A DNA stretch of 64,000 bases from Caldilineaceae bacterium (GCA_019637645.1 JAHBVH010000013.1:62001-126000); one strand, 5' to 3'; numbered from the stretch's first letter, positions 26,440 to 35,306 are shown. A program made the numbers and translations. Notes: generated by a model not told the origin, from the letters alone.

Positions 26440-26547
26440 ATGACAACAACGAACATTGGGATCGATTTACATCCATCGCCGCCAAGATGGAGCAGCAATC
26501 AGGGGGTCGGCATGACCGATCAAGCCTTGTTTCACCGTGATAGGTAA
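26440..26547 (+). CDS. Small ORF directly behind a strong promoter
   Basis: 35 codons from an ATG at 26440, 32 bases after the TATAAT box, with no clear ribosome site. The start (TNIGIDLH) faintly resembles the N-terminus of DEDD (IS110-like) transposases, but the rest does not, so a transposase remnant is only a guess. It may instead be part of a non-coding leader. Confidence 0.25.
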   Translation: MTTTNIGIDLHPSPPRWSSNQGVGMTDQALFHRDR

Positions 26548-26568
26548 CCAGCCTCTATCTGCTTATTG

Positions 26569-26650
26569 GGGTGTTACGCCCTTGGGCAACCCTGCTCGGT
26601 TTTCAAAACCTGTCAGGTCTTTGGTCATACCAGCCAACTGCGTAATTCCG
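26569..26650. repeat. Repeat family 1 element in the PKD gene leader
   Basis: GGTGTTACGCCCTTGG at the left and CCAACTGCGTAATTCC at the right are inverted ends. The inner hairpin is partly decayed on the left (CTGCTCGGTTTTCAAAACC). It lies inside the presumed transcript from 26408. Confidence 0.7.
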
Positions 26651-26756
26651 CTTATTATATCCCGAATCTACAAATTTAGCACTGAGCAGCCAAAGCTCGT
26701 CAACTTGACATCATTATCATCCACCGCTTCCGACGATCAAGTGAAGGAGAAACCTC

Positions 26757-28553
26757 ATGCCCCCACGGCGCTCTGCTGCGTTCATTGCTCTTTTCCTCTT
26801 GTTCTTTGGCTTTTGGCTGCCCCAGGCACTAGCTTCGCTGGCTGCCCCAGCCATGGCCGAAACCATCCTTCCCTTTGCTCAGGCACCGGATCTTACGAGC
26901 CCAGACGAATTACCCATTCAGTTGGCGGCCAGCCATGATGGCCCCAAGCCGATCGGCGCGCTCGTGACCTTTACCGCCACGGTCACGAGTGGCGATGCCA
27001 CGGGGCTTACCTATGTGTGGCACTTTGGCGATGGTCAAACCCAACCGGGGCGTGTGGTGCAACATAGCTACGGCCAGCCGGGTAATTATAGCGTGTTCGT
27101 CATTGCCAGCCGCAACAACGACAGCAAGTTGGCGACCACCATGGTCGCGATTGTGGCGGTCCCACCCACCGCAACACCCCGGCCCGTTCCCGTCGGCGGG
27201 CTTCAGGCAACGAGCAGCGCGCCCACCATTGCCGGGAATCCCACTACCTTCCTCGCCACCATTGCCCAAGGCACCCATGTGAGCTATGGGTGGGATTTTG
27301 GCGATGGTACGACCGCCACTGGCCCCTCCGTGAGCCATGTCTATCAAACACCAGGAAGCTATCTAGTTACAGTGACTGCTGACAACGACTATGGGCCGGC
27401 GCAGAGCACCACGCTTCAGGTGGCCATTCAAGATGCGCCGCCCAAAGGGCTTCATATTGATTATGCCACACCACTGCTACTGAGCAATCTGAATCCTTTT
27501 ACGGCAACCGTGGAAAGTGGTACCAATGTGCAGTATCAATGGTCGATTAGCGATGGCACAATCTACCGTGGGCCTGTGATCAACCATCTCTTTCGTACGC
27601 TGGGAACCCACGTCATCCGCGTCGAAGCTAGCAACTCTGCTGGAACCATCTATGCGACGGCGGTCGTGGCTGTTCAAGACCAACCACCCACCATTACGCA
27701 ACTCTTTGACGACGGTCCGAAGCCACCTGGACAGCCGATTAACTTTTTGGCCCTGGTCGAAAGCAATTCGGCTATCTCCATTCAATGGCATTGGGGCAAT
27801 GGTGAGCCTGTAACCACGGCTGCGCGTGAGGTTGGCGGCACAACGGTGCAACAACTCCAAGAGACGTATACCTACCACCAGCCCGGCAAGTATATTGTTT
27901 CGCTGGTGGTTGCGAACGCCAATGGGCTGAGCTACCGAGAATTTATTGTCTATGTTGGTACCAATAAACCGCCGCCCCAAGCCCTGCGCCTCACGATAGC
28001 ACAGGCCATTCCTCTGCGTGCCCATCCGATCACCATGCGCCTTGATCTCGACAGTCAACGTTTTACCTGTCAGTGGACTTTGGGTGATGGCGGCACTGCG
28101 GTAGCTCCTCCCACCATTCAATATACCTACCAACAAAGCGGTGCCTATATCGTGTCGGCATCCTGTACTGCGGAAGGGCAAGCACCTGTCGAAGTCGATA
28201 CGATTGTTCATATTGGTGAGCAGTTCTTTTTGCCGGTGTTATTGGTGAACCGTTCGTTTGGACCGACTGGTGTGCCTGGCAGCGGGGGCGATACAAGCAT
28301 ACTGCCAACCCCAACGGTGATGGAGCTGCCAAGTGAACAGCCCAGCGCTACCCCAACGGCCACCGCTACCGAAATGCCACCAGCGGCCCCCACGGCTACG
28401 GCGACGGCGCTAAGTGGCACCATTCCGCAAGCCACGCCCACCGAACTACCACCAGCGGCCCCCACGGCCACCGCGACGGCACTGAGTGGCACCATTCCGC
28501 AAGCCACGCCAACGCCCACTGATGCACCGGGCGGCACCGTACCCCAGCCTTAG
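26757..28553 (+). CDS. Secreted PKD-repeat surface protein
   Basis: 598 residues. A signal peptide ends near residue 35. Five PKD-like beta domains follow at about 60-133, 155-225, 237-308, 317-400 and 415-486, with the usual FGDG or related turn (HFGDG 89-93, DFGDG 180-184, decayed to SDG, GNG and LGDG in later copies). The motif FLPVLLVNRS at 491-500 resembles the LYLPLLM tail of the secreted protein at 1569. Residues 505-598 are a Thr/Pro/Ala tail with two nearly identical copies of a segment containing ATALSGTIPQATPT. GAAGGAG precedes the ATG. It is likely an adhesin or extracellular scaffold. No catalytic domain is seen. Confidence 0.83.
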   Translation: MPPRRSAAFIALFLLFFGFWLPQALASLAAPAMAETILPFAQAPDLTSPDELPIQLAASHDGPKPIGALVTFTATVTSGDATGLTYVWHFGDGQTQPGRVVQHSYGQPGNYSVFVIASRNNDSKLATTMVAIVAVPPTATPRPVPVGGLQATSSAPTIAGNPTTFLATIAQGTHVSYGWDFGDGTTATGPSVSHVYQTPGSYLVTVTADNDYGPAQSTTLQVAIQDAPPKGLHIDYATPLLLSNLNPFTATVESGTNVQYQWSISDGTIYRGPVINHLFRTLGTHVIRVEASNSAGTIYATAVVAVQDQPPTITQLFDDGPKPPGQPINFLALVESNSAISIQWHWGNGEPVTTAAREVGGTTVQQLQETYTYHQPGKYIVSLVVANANGLSYREFIVYVGTNKPPPQALRLTIAQAIPLRAHPITMRLDLDSQRFTCQWTLGDGGTAVAPPTIQYTYQQSGAYIVSASCTAEGQAPVEVDTIVHIGEQFFLPVLLVNRSFGPTGVPGSGGDTSILPTPTVMELPSEQPSATPTATATEMPPAAPTATATALSGTIPQATPTELPPAAPTATATALSGTIPQATPTPTDAPGGTVPQP

Positions 28554-28650
28554 CCGCGGTAAACGAATCCCGAACGGGGAGAACGCTACCCTCCCTTGTC
28601 TAAAATTAGTACAAATTGTCGAAAAGCTGCTACACTATAGCCATCGAATC

Positions 28651-28694
28651 GGCGTAAGGAGAGGCGAGCTTGCATACTCGCCTCTCTTTACGCC
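28651..28694 (+). other. Stem-loop before rimO
   Basis: GGCGTAAGGAGAGGCGAG (28651-28668) pairs with 28677-28694, with one mismatch over 18 bases. It lies 97 bases after the PKD gene and 33 bases before rimO. It could end the former transcript or shape the rimO leader. There is no T-run. Confidence 0.5.
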
Positions 28695-28727
28695 ACACGT
28701 GCGTAGAGGGAGAGAGTAAGCTGTTTT

Positions 28728-30125
28728 ATGCGTGAACAAAAGTTGACTTATCATCTGGTGACCCTGGGCTGTCCGAAAAACAGAGTAGACAGTGACGGGA
28801 TTGAAATGTTGCTACAGACCGCGGCCTATGCGCCGACTGCGGCAACGCGCGACGCCGATGTACTGATTGTCAACACCTGTGGCTTTCTAGAGGCTGCCAA
28901 AGAGGAATCGATTGAGGTTCTCCAAGAGCTAGGGCGCAAAAAGCGGCGGAATCAGATCCTGATTGCCGCTGGCTGTTTGGCCCAACGCAATGGCGACGAA
29001 GTCTTGACCCGCGTGCCAAAGGTGGATGGCCTCTTGGGGACGCGCCGCTGGATGGAAGTGTTGGAGCTGCTCAATACCATTCGGGGGGGGCAAGGCCAGC
29101 GGTCATTGCAGCGCTATCAGTTGCTGGGCGATCCTGATACAGCCTATCTGCAAGCGGTGCCCCGACCGCCAGTGGTTGGGGGCAGTGCCTATCTCAAAAT
29201 TTCCGACGGCTGCAACGCCCCTTGTGCCTTTTGCACGATCCCCAGCTTCAAGGGGAAATTGCGTAGCCGACCTTTGGAAGCGGTGGTCGATGAAGCCCAA
29301 GCCTTGGTGGCCGCGGGAGCCAAAGAACTGGTCTTGGTGGCGCAAGATAGCACCGACTATGGCCGCGATTGGGGCGAACCCAACAGCCTGCCCCGCCTCC
29401 TAACCGCGCTCGCCAACCGCACCGACGAACAGCTGCGTTGGATCCGCCTCATGTATGCCTATCCCGGCCATGTTAGCGACGAGTTGATCGAAGTGATGGC
29501 AAGCCAGCCCAAGATTGTGCCCTATTTGGATATGCCTTTGCAGCATGGTGATCCGCAGACCTTGCGCCGTATGCGCCGCCCCAGTCGCATAGAAACAGTC
29601 TATGATCATGTTGCCAAGCTGCGCAAGGCCATGCCAACCATTGCATTGCGCACGACCTTTATTGTGGGCTTTCCTGGGGAAACCGAAGCCGAATTCCAAG
29701 GTTTGCTCGCCCTGATCAATGGGGTTGAATTTGATAAAGTTGGGGCTTTCCCCTTTAGCCCCGAGCCAGGCACCCCTTCGGCTACCATGCCGGACCAGGT
29801 GCCGGACGAAGTAAAACAAGAACGCTATGATCGCCTCATGGCGGCCCAGCAGCCGATCAGTCTGCGCAAAAACCAAGCGCAGGTCGGCAAACGGTTGGAG
29901 ATCTTAGTTGAGGGCGAAGGCGAGATTGGCGATACCGGCGATCCCCTTTTGTTGGGGCGGAGTTACCGCGACGCGCCAGAAATTGATGGCTTAGTCCTCG
30001 TGCCTGGCATTACAGGCATGCCCATTGGCGAAATGATGGAAGTCCACATTAACGGGGCCATGGAATATGATCTGGTGGGTGAGCCATTGCTCATGGAGAC
30101 CTTTAGCAGCAAGAAAAAGGCATAG
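28728..30125 (+). CDS. rimO: Ribosomal protein S12 methylthiotransferase RimO
   Basis: 465 residues with the three-part layout of methylthiotransferases. The N-terminal UPF0004 domain has cysteines 15, 51 and 83 holding one iron-sulfur cluster. The radical-SAM domain has the CNAPCAFC motif (Cys162, Cys166, Cys169) for the second. A TRAM-like C-terminal domain runs from about residue 370. Segments such as LGCPKNRVDSD and DGCNAPCAFCTIP point to RimO rather than MiaB. It adds a methylthio group to the conserved aspartate of ribosomal protein S12. It is a single gene closed by the perfect palindrome at 30187. Confidence 0.95.
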   Translation: MREQKLTYHLVTLGCPKNRVDSDGIEMLLQTAAYAPTAATRDADVLIVNTCGFLEAAKEESIEVLQELGRKKRRNQILIAAGCLAQRNGDEVLTRVPKVDGLLGTRRWMEVLELLNTIRGGQGQRSLQRYQLLGDPDTAYLQAVPRPPVVGGSAYLKISDGCNAPCAFCTIPSFKGKLRSRPLEAVVDEAQALVAAGAKELVLVAQDSTDYGRDWGEPNSLPRLLTALANRTDEQLRWIRLMYAYPGHVSDELIEVMASQPKIVPYLDMPLQHGDPQTLRRMRRPSRIETVYDHVAKLRKAMPTIALRTTFIVGFPGETEAEFQGLLALINGVEFDKVGAFPFSPEPGTPSATMPDQVPDEVKQERYDRLMAAQQPISLRKNQAQVGKRLEILVEGEGEIGDTGDPLLLGRSYRDAPEIDGLVLVPGITGMPIGEMMEVHINGAMEYDLVGEPLLMETFSSKKKA

Positions 30126-30186
30126 GCAGACGAGATGACCACCCTAGCGCTTGTCATCTGGTTGGCTCTGTAGTTCCCACAACCGC

Positions 30187-30236
30187 CAATGCAAGACTCT
30201 GTCAGGTTTTGCAAAACCTGACAGAGTCTTGCATTG
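30187..30236. terminator. Perfect 50-base palindrome between convergent genes
   Basis: The two 25-base halves are exact inverses, with the shared core GTCAGGTTTTGCAAAACCTGAC in the centre. It lies 61 bases after rimO and ends 2 bases before the minus-strand stop at 30239, so it probably works as a two-way terminator. Its core matches the dispersed CTGACAGG hairpins. Confidence 0.75.
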
Positions 30237-30238
30237 CT

Positions 30239-30901
30239 CTACCCAAACCAGCCCCGGCGGCGTGTCTGCTGGCGTTGCCGAAAGGCTTGCACAATTTGGG
30301 CGGTCTGTTGTTGGAGGGCCATCACCGTCTGCTCTAAAGCGCGGACACGGCCTTCTAAGCGTTCCTTGCGGGTTTCCTCGCGCCGTTGATATTCAGCAAA
30401 AACCCGCTCAAGCTCAAGGACGCGATCGCGCAATTTGCGATTTTCATCCTTCAGATTAAAATTATCTTGCACTACCACATTCATCATCTCACGTACCGTG
30501 GCCTGTCCATTCAGCACGCTCTGCTGGCTGTTGGCGATGGTGCTGATGAGATCGGCCACCACTTGTGGTAAGCCCGATTTATCCTGAGTGACCAGTAATG
30601 CATGCGCCTCATTCGGGGCTAGCGCAGTCGCTGAGGGTGCTTGGGGGATGATGCGCTTTGGCGTCAGGCGATTGCGGATTTCCGCGTCGTCAAAGCCTTG
30701 GTCGACATACTTTTGGATGGTGATCAAGACGGCAATATCCGCATTACTATAGCGTGGGATCGCGGCCAACACATCCACCCCCAGGAACGCGGAAAAGCGC
30801 TGGCTCCACTGGCGCAACGCATCCAACGGAACCTGGAGATGGCTGGCAACTTCAGCTAATGAGTACAGATATTCCGTTGGCTCTGAGTACATGGTATCCA
30901 T
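30239..30901 (-). CDS. MerR-like winged-helix protein with long coiled coil
   Basis: 220 residues. Residues 10-78 form a MerR-type helix-turn-helix (YSLAEVASHLQVPLDALRQW, then IPRYSNADI). Residues 110-215 are a helical, charged stretch with clear heptads (NFNLKDENRKLRDRVLELER), ending in QTRRRGWFG. This 'MerR head plus coiled coil' design is seen in DNA-bridging proteins such as RacA as well as in uncharacterised regulators. It could organise DNA or act as a regulator without an effector domain. A start at the second Met (30892) is possible. It neighbours a DUF1232 gene on the same strand. Confidence 0.72.
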   Translation of the reverse strand: MDTMYSEPTEYLYSLAEVASHLQVPLDALRQWSQRFSAFLGVDVLAAIPRYSNADIAVLITIQKYVDQGFDDAEIRNRLTPKRIIPQAPSATALAPNEAHALLVTQDKSGLPQVVADLISTIANSQQSVLNGQATVREMMNVVVQDNFNLKDENRKLRDRVLELERVFAEYQRREETRKERLEGRVRALEQTVMALQQQTAQIVQAFRQRQQTRRRGWFG

Positions 30902-30949
30902 GGGAACGATTGATCATCCACGGGGTGACGAACACGAAGGCGGTATCGC

Positions 30950-31291
30950 TTATTTATCGACCACACGCCAGGTCGTGTCAATGGTTGTTTGGTCAGCTGG
31001 CGTGTTGGGCTGTTCGTTGGCTGGGTTCGGATTTGTTGCTGCGGTGCGTGCGGCCATTTGGGAAAGGATGCTAACGGCCAAAATTACAACCGCAATGTCA
31101 TCAAAGGGCAAAAAGGGAATCAGGTCGATGGGCATAACCCAATAGACCAGCGCGCCAATGGGGAGAAACCATTTCCAGCTAGGCACTGCTGGGTCGCGTA
31201 ACACTTGCCAGATCCGCTGTAGATCACGCATAATACCATTGACATTGCGGGATGATGAGGCGGCCTGTGCGCCGACTGGTCCTCTATTCAT
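30950..31291 (-). CDS. DUF1232 (YkvA-like) small membrane protein
   Basis: 113 residues from the ATG at 31291. This start is preferred because the AAGGAAAAG ribosome site lies within the first codons of the longer GTG-started frame (31312). The DUF1232 signature is clear: a hydrophobic segment followed by MPIDLIPFLPFDDIAV and a second hydrophobic helix. Members are short membrane proteins of unknown role. The gene ends 49 bases before the MerR-like gene, so the two may be co-transcribed. Confidence 0.82.
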   Translation of the reverse strand: MNRGPVGAQAASSSRNVNGIMRDLQRIWQVLRDPAVPSWKWFLPIGALVYWVMPIDLIPFLPFDDIAVVILAVSILSQMAARTAATNPNPANEQPNTPADQTTIDTTWRVVDK

Positions 31292-31394
31292 GGAATTCTT
31301 TTCCTTTCTCACAAAACGATTGTACCCAGTATAACGAAGAATAGGCGGGATGCCAAATCGTAGGTAAATGGGGGCCGTCCTCCATCAATTCCCC

Positions 31395-31428
31395 ATGAAG
31401 TCTTCCCATGAAGTCTTCCCATGAAGTC
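31395..31428. repeat. 13-base tandem repeat upstream of a gene
   Basis: ATGAAGTCTTCCC occurs twice in tandem and a third copy is cut after ATGAAGTC. Each copy contains an ATG in a different frame from its neighbour by one base. Confidence 0.7.
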
Positions 31429-31483
31429 GATGGGAGCCGTTGCTAGGAAGCCTACCCGCCGTAATCATGATGAAGTCTACCTT

Positions 31484-33013
31484 ATGCCGACAACTGCGCA
31501 GATGTTAGCCGAATATCCAGATATTTTATTGCAGGTGCTAGCCGAATTGCGCGGTGCCTTTTTGGATGGGGCTGACACCCGTGAGCAAGCCATTGAACTC
31601 TTGGCGGCCCAAATCACCGACCCGACCTCGGTTCAATTTGCCTATCAAGAAGTCACGGATATGGCCGATGGGGCGAAGGACGCCGTCGAAACCCTCTTGC
31701 GCGAAAATGGCGAAATGACCGAAGCCCACTTCAGCCGCGAATTTGGTAGCATCCGCCAAATGGGTCCTGCCAAGCTCGAACGCGAGACCCCTTGGCTCTA
31801 TCCCGAGAGTGTTGCCGAGTTGCTCTACTACTACGGCCTCTTGGGCCGCGGTTTCAAAGGGGCTGGTCAACGCGCCCATACAATTGTTTACTTGCCCAGC
31901 GATATTACCCCGTGGCTTCCCCATCCACAAAACCCCGCGCTTGCCAATACATTGCCGATTAAACCCGTGCCACCACCACCGGTCGCACGCATGTTGTCCA
32001 ATGAAGATAGCCTGTTGGAAGATATGGGCTCGTTTCTGGGCTTTTTGCACACAGAGCGCCTGCGCCTGACGCCGCGTGGCCCTCATCCAGAAGATATCGA
32101 TCGCTTTGTCCAGCGGCTACAACTGCCCTTTGGCGATGATGATCTCCCCGCCCTAAATATCCGGCTGGCCTTGCTCCTCCACCTAGCAAACCGGCTGGGC
32201 TGGCTGCGGCGTGGCGACGGTGAGTTGGTGCAGTTGACCCATAATCGGGTACGCCTCTTCCTCGAAAAATCGCGCAGTGAGCAGCGGACCGCGCTCTGGG
32301 ATGCCTGGCTTCATTCGCCCGAATGGAATGACCTTTGCCGCACGCCTGGCCTAGAGTGTGCTGATACGGGGACTTGGCAAAACGATGCGCTACAAACGCG
32401 CCAAAGCCTCCTTGCCATCTTTGGCAAACTCCAGCCCGGTGTCTGGTACAGCCGCTTCGATCTGGTGCAAACGATCAAGGAAGTCGCGCCCGATTTTCAG
32501 CGGCCAACTAGTAACTACGATACCTGGTATATACGCAATACGAATACGCAGGAGTTTTTGAAAGGTTTCGCTCAATGGGATGACGTCGAAGGCACCCTGT
32601 TGCGCTTTTTGCTCGAAGGTCCCCTGTATTGGTTATCGGCGGTTGACCTCGCCGAGCCCTCGGCAGGTGATGATCTGCTCTTCTCCCTAAGCCCTTGGGG
32701 AGCCATTTGGGTTGGGCATAATACCCCCCAACCCCATGAGCAGGTGCGACGCTCCTTGACGGTTGGCGAAGACTTTACCATTCGGCTCTCCCCTGGCAGC
32801 GCGCTGGCTGATCGTTTCCGCATTGAACGCTTTGCTCAATGGCAGGCCAGCTACCCCGATTATCTCTATCAGATGAACCAACGCAGCTTAAAACGCGCCC
32901 AAGAAGAAGGGATTTCCCCACAACAGATCTTGAGCTTTCTGCAAGGTCACACCCCCCAGATCCCCGAAAAAATTAAAAGCGCACTAGCACGTTTCCCCAC
33001 AACGAAAGGCTGA
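31484..33013 (+). CDS. XPB/Ssl2 N-terminal-like, helicase-associated domain protein
   Basis: 509 residues from the ATG at 31484. An ATG at 31421 would add 21 residues of poor character, and neither start has a strong ribosome site. The protein is mostly helical. The C-terminal part (RFRIERFAQWQ, then LKRAQEEGISPQQILSFLQGHT) follows the pattern of the XPB/Ssl2 N-terminal-like 'helicase-associated' domain found in stand-alone bacterial proteins. No Walker motifs are present, so it is not a helicase itself. A role in DNA repair or transcription is a guess. It is divergent from the DUF1232 gene. Confidence 0.6.
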   Translation: MPTTAQMLAEYPDILLQVLAELRGAFLDGADTREQAIELLAAQITDPTSVQFAYQEVTDMADGAKDAVETLLRENGEMTEAHFSREFGSIRQMGPAKLERETPWLYPESVAELLYYYGLLGRGFKGAGQRAHTIVYLPSDITPWLPHPQNPALANTLPIKPVPPPPVARMLSNEDSLLEDMGSFLGFLHTERLRLTPRGPHPEDIDRFVQRLQLPFGDDDLPALNIRLALLLHLANRLGWLRRGDGELVQLTHNRVRLFLEKSRSEQRTALWDAWLHSPEWNDLCRTPGLECADTGTWQNDALQTRQSLLAIFGKLQPGVWYSRFDLVQTIKEVAPDFQRPTSNYDTWYIRNTNTQEFLKGFAQWDDVEGTLLRFLLEGPLYWLSAVDLAEPSAGDDLLFSLSPWGAIWVGHNTPQPHEQVRRSLTVGEDFTIRLSPGSALADRFRIERFAQWQASYPDYLYQMNQRSLKRAQEEGISPQQILSFLQGHTPQIPEKIKSALARFPTTKG

Positions 33014-33033
33014 TCGCGCCGACCGGGCGCGAT
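33013..33033 (+). terminator. GC-rich stem-loop at the end of the preceding gene
   Basis: ATCGCGCC pairs with GGCGCGAT around a 5-base loop, starting at the last base of the stop codon. There is no T-run, so it is a weak terminator candidate. Confidence 0.4.
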
Positions 33034-33116
33034 TGGACAATCACTGCTACAGATCACACCTGCTACTTGCATACTTGCACGACAACGCTACAACAAATTT
33101 TATGCAATAACGCGTG

Positions 33117-33145
33117 TTGACATCTCTGTCAAAAGCGGGTAAGAT
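33117..33145 (+). promoter_or_regulatory. Promoter of the ABC importer operon
   Basis: TTGACA at 33117-33122, a 17-base spacer and TAAGAT at 33140-33145. The binding protein starts 168 bases downstream. Nothing else is seen in the 299-base gap apart from the stem-loop at its start. Confidence 0.7.
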
Positions 33146-33312
33146 AGAGCCGCCTCTAGTAATGACAACTGTCAAACTCCTGTGATCGTCTGTCGTGTTC
33201 TTCACCGACCATTGATGATCATTTCTCATTACCGTTAGATTACGCCTGTTTTCTACCAAGCTGTGCTTACTATCAAAGCTCAATTGAACAAGATCTGACA
33301 AAGGAGAATTTT

Positions 33313-35124
33313 ATGGTACGTCAACTGAGGAGATTTCAGCTACTCGGTCTGTTTGTCGTCCTCGCTATGCTCGTGGCTGCCTGTCCGGCACCGACGACAA
33401 CACCGACGAGCGGAGACACAAATGCTGGGACAACCGCGGAAACAGCACCGGCGGGAGATACCGCTTCTTTAATCGGTGATCGAGACCCCAAAACCCTCAC
33501 TATCCTCTACTGGCAAGCTGTCTCCATTTTGAATCCTTACCTCTCTAGCGGTACCAAAGATTTCCATGCGGCGTCGCTGATTCTCGAACCATTAGCGAAC
33601 TACACCCCTGATGGTATTTTGGTGCCCACGCTGGCGGCTGAAATTCCCACCTTGGAAAATGGCGGTATCTCCGAAGATTTGACGACCATTACCTGGAAGC
33701 TCAAGGAAGGCGTGGTTTGGTCGGACGGGACGCCCTTTACCGCGGCGGATGTGGTCTTTACTTGGGAATATTGCTCCAATCCCGAGACTGGCTGTGCTTC
33801 TGCGACCTCCTACGAAAATATCGTCAGTGTGGAAGCGGTCGATGATCTGACTGTGCTCGTCACCTTTGACGGTCCCAAGCCTTTCCCCTATCCGCCCTTT
33901 ACCAGCCATTTAGCGCCTATTATTCAAAAAGCCCAATTTGAAGCGTGTATTGGTGCGGCTGCCCAAGGCTGTGCCGAGCAAAACACCGGCCCCATTGGTA
34001 CCGGTCCCTTCCAAGTTGCTGAATTCCGGGCCAACGATGTTGTGACGTATGTGCGCAACGAAAGCTACCGCGAAGAAGGCAAGCCCTACTTTGACGCTGT
34101 GACCTTCAAGGGTGGTGGTGACGCTGCTTCCGCCGCCCGGGCTGCCCTGGAAACGGGCGAAATCGACTATGCGTGGAACTTGCAAGTGGAGCCGGCAATT
34201 CTGCAGGAAATGGAAGCTGGCGGAAAGGGCACCCTTGTGACCGCCTTTGCGGGCAATGTGGAACGCATTTTGGTCAACTTTACCAATCCGGATCCGGCCT
34301 TGGGTGATCAACGTTCCGAATGGGCCCCTGACAACCCCAATGCCCACCCCTTCCTGACGAACATCGCGATCCGCCAAGCACTTTCCATGGCCATTGATCG
34401 TAGTATTATCTCGGAACAACTCTACGGCCCAGCGGGGCAACCGACTTGTAATATCCTCTCCGGCCCGCCGCCTGTCGTGTCGCCCAATACTACGTGTGAG
34501 CAGGATATTGAAGGCGCGAAGAAACTCTTAGATGACGCCGGTATTGTTGATAGTGATGGTGATGGCATCCGCGAATTGGATGGCCTGCCGTTAAAGGTGC
34601 TCTACCAAACCTCCACCAACTCGGTCCGTCAGAAGACCCAAGCCTTGGTCAAGCAATGGTGGTCCGAGATCGGTGTAGAAGCCGAACTACGGGACATCGA
34701 TTCGGCGGTCTTCTTCGGTGGTGATCCTAACAGCCCTGACACACTCGGTAAATTTTATGCCGACCTGGAAATGTTCACCAATGGCCCCGAAACGACTGAT
34801 CCGCAGAATTATATGTCGGGCTGGCTCTGTAACGATGGTGAAAATATTGCCCAATCCGAGAATAACTATCTCGCGAGCAATACCAACCGCTGGTGCAGCG
34901 CTGAATACGATGCGCTGTGGGAGGAATTGGCCGCTGCTGCTGATCCGGCCGAACGGATTGAGTTAGCGGTCGCCCTCAATGACCTAATGATCAATGACTA
35001 TGTGGTTCTGCCGCTCGTTTTCCGGGGCTCGGTTTCGGCCTATTCCGGCACCTTGGAAGGCATTCAAATGAACGGGTGGGACAGCGAAGAATGGAATATT
35101 GAAGACTGGACACGTGCCGAGTAG
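33313..35124 (+). CDS. ABC transporter substrate-binding lipoprotein, family 5 (oligopeptide type)
   Basis: 603 residues. A lipoprotein signal ends at LVAAC with Cys24 as the lipid site, then a Thr/Gly/Ala-rich linker to about 55. The body follows the SBP_bac_5 pattern (LKEGVVWSDGTPFTAADVVF at about 130-150, FLTNIAIRQALSMAIDR at about 345-365). Family members bind oligopeptides, but also oligosaccharides, opines and nickel, so the ligand is open. AAGGAG precedes the ATG. Two DppB/DppC-type permeases follow. Three hairpins between this gene and the first permease probably let the binding protein be made in excess. Confidence 0.9.
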   Translation: MVRQLRRFQLLGLFVVLAMLVAACPAPTTTPTSGDTNAGTTAETAPAGDTASLIGDRDPKTLTILYWQAVSILNPYLSSGTKDFHAASLILEPLANYTPDGILVPTLAAEIPTLENGGISEDLTTITWKLKEGVVWSDGTPFTAADVVFTWEYCSNPETGCASATSYENIVSVEAVDDLTVLVTFDGPKPFPYPPFTSHLAPIIQKAQFEACIGAAAQGCAEQNTGPIGTGPFQVAEFRANDVVTYVRNESYREEGKPYFDAVTFKGGGDAASAARAALETGEIDYAWNLQVEPAILQEMEAGGKGTLVTAFAGNVERILVNFTNPDPALGDQRSEWAPDNPNAHPFLTNIAIRQALSMAIDRSIISEQLYGPAGQPTCNILSGPPPVVSPNTTCEQDIEGAKKLLDDAGIVDSDGDGIRELDGLPLKVLYQTSTNSVRQKTQALVKQWWSEIGVEAELRDIDSAVFFGGDPNSPDTLGKFYADLEMFTNGPETTDPQNYMSGWLCNDGENIAQSENNYLASNTNRWCSAEYDALWEELAAAADPAERIELAVALNDLMINDYVVLPLVFRGSVSAYSGTLEGIQMNGWDSEEWNIEDWTRAE

Positions 35125-35140
35125 TTCGTAATAAAACCCG

Positions 35141-35194
35141 GCAAAGTCGCACAAAGCGATCGGTGTGTCTCTGTGTACGCATGTGCGACTTTGC
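35141..35194 (+). other. Intercistronic hairpin 1
   Basis: GCAAAGTCGCACA (35141-35153) pairs perfectly with 35182-35194. It begins 17 bases after the binding-protein stop. Confidence 0.6.
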
Positions 35195-35306
35195 GATGGG
35201 TTGTGTCTAAGTTGCGCTCCATCCTATGTTCTGCCCACGGAGCGATAGTCCGCCGCAACTTGAAGGAAGTCCGTGTGCCACAACGCTGTTAAATGCCTTT
35301 GGGCTA

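Noticed and set aside
22001..26650. CRISPR array
   Set aside because: Repeats of similar sequence occur, but they are palindromic, kilobases apart and without regular spacers or cas genes.
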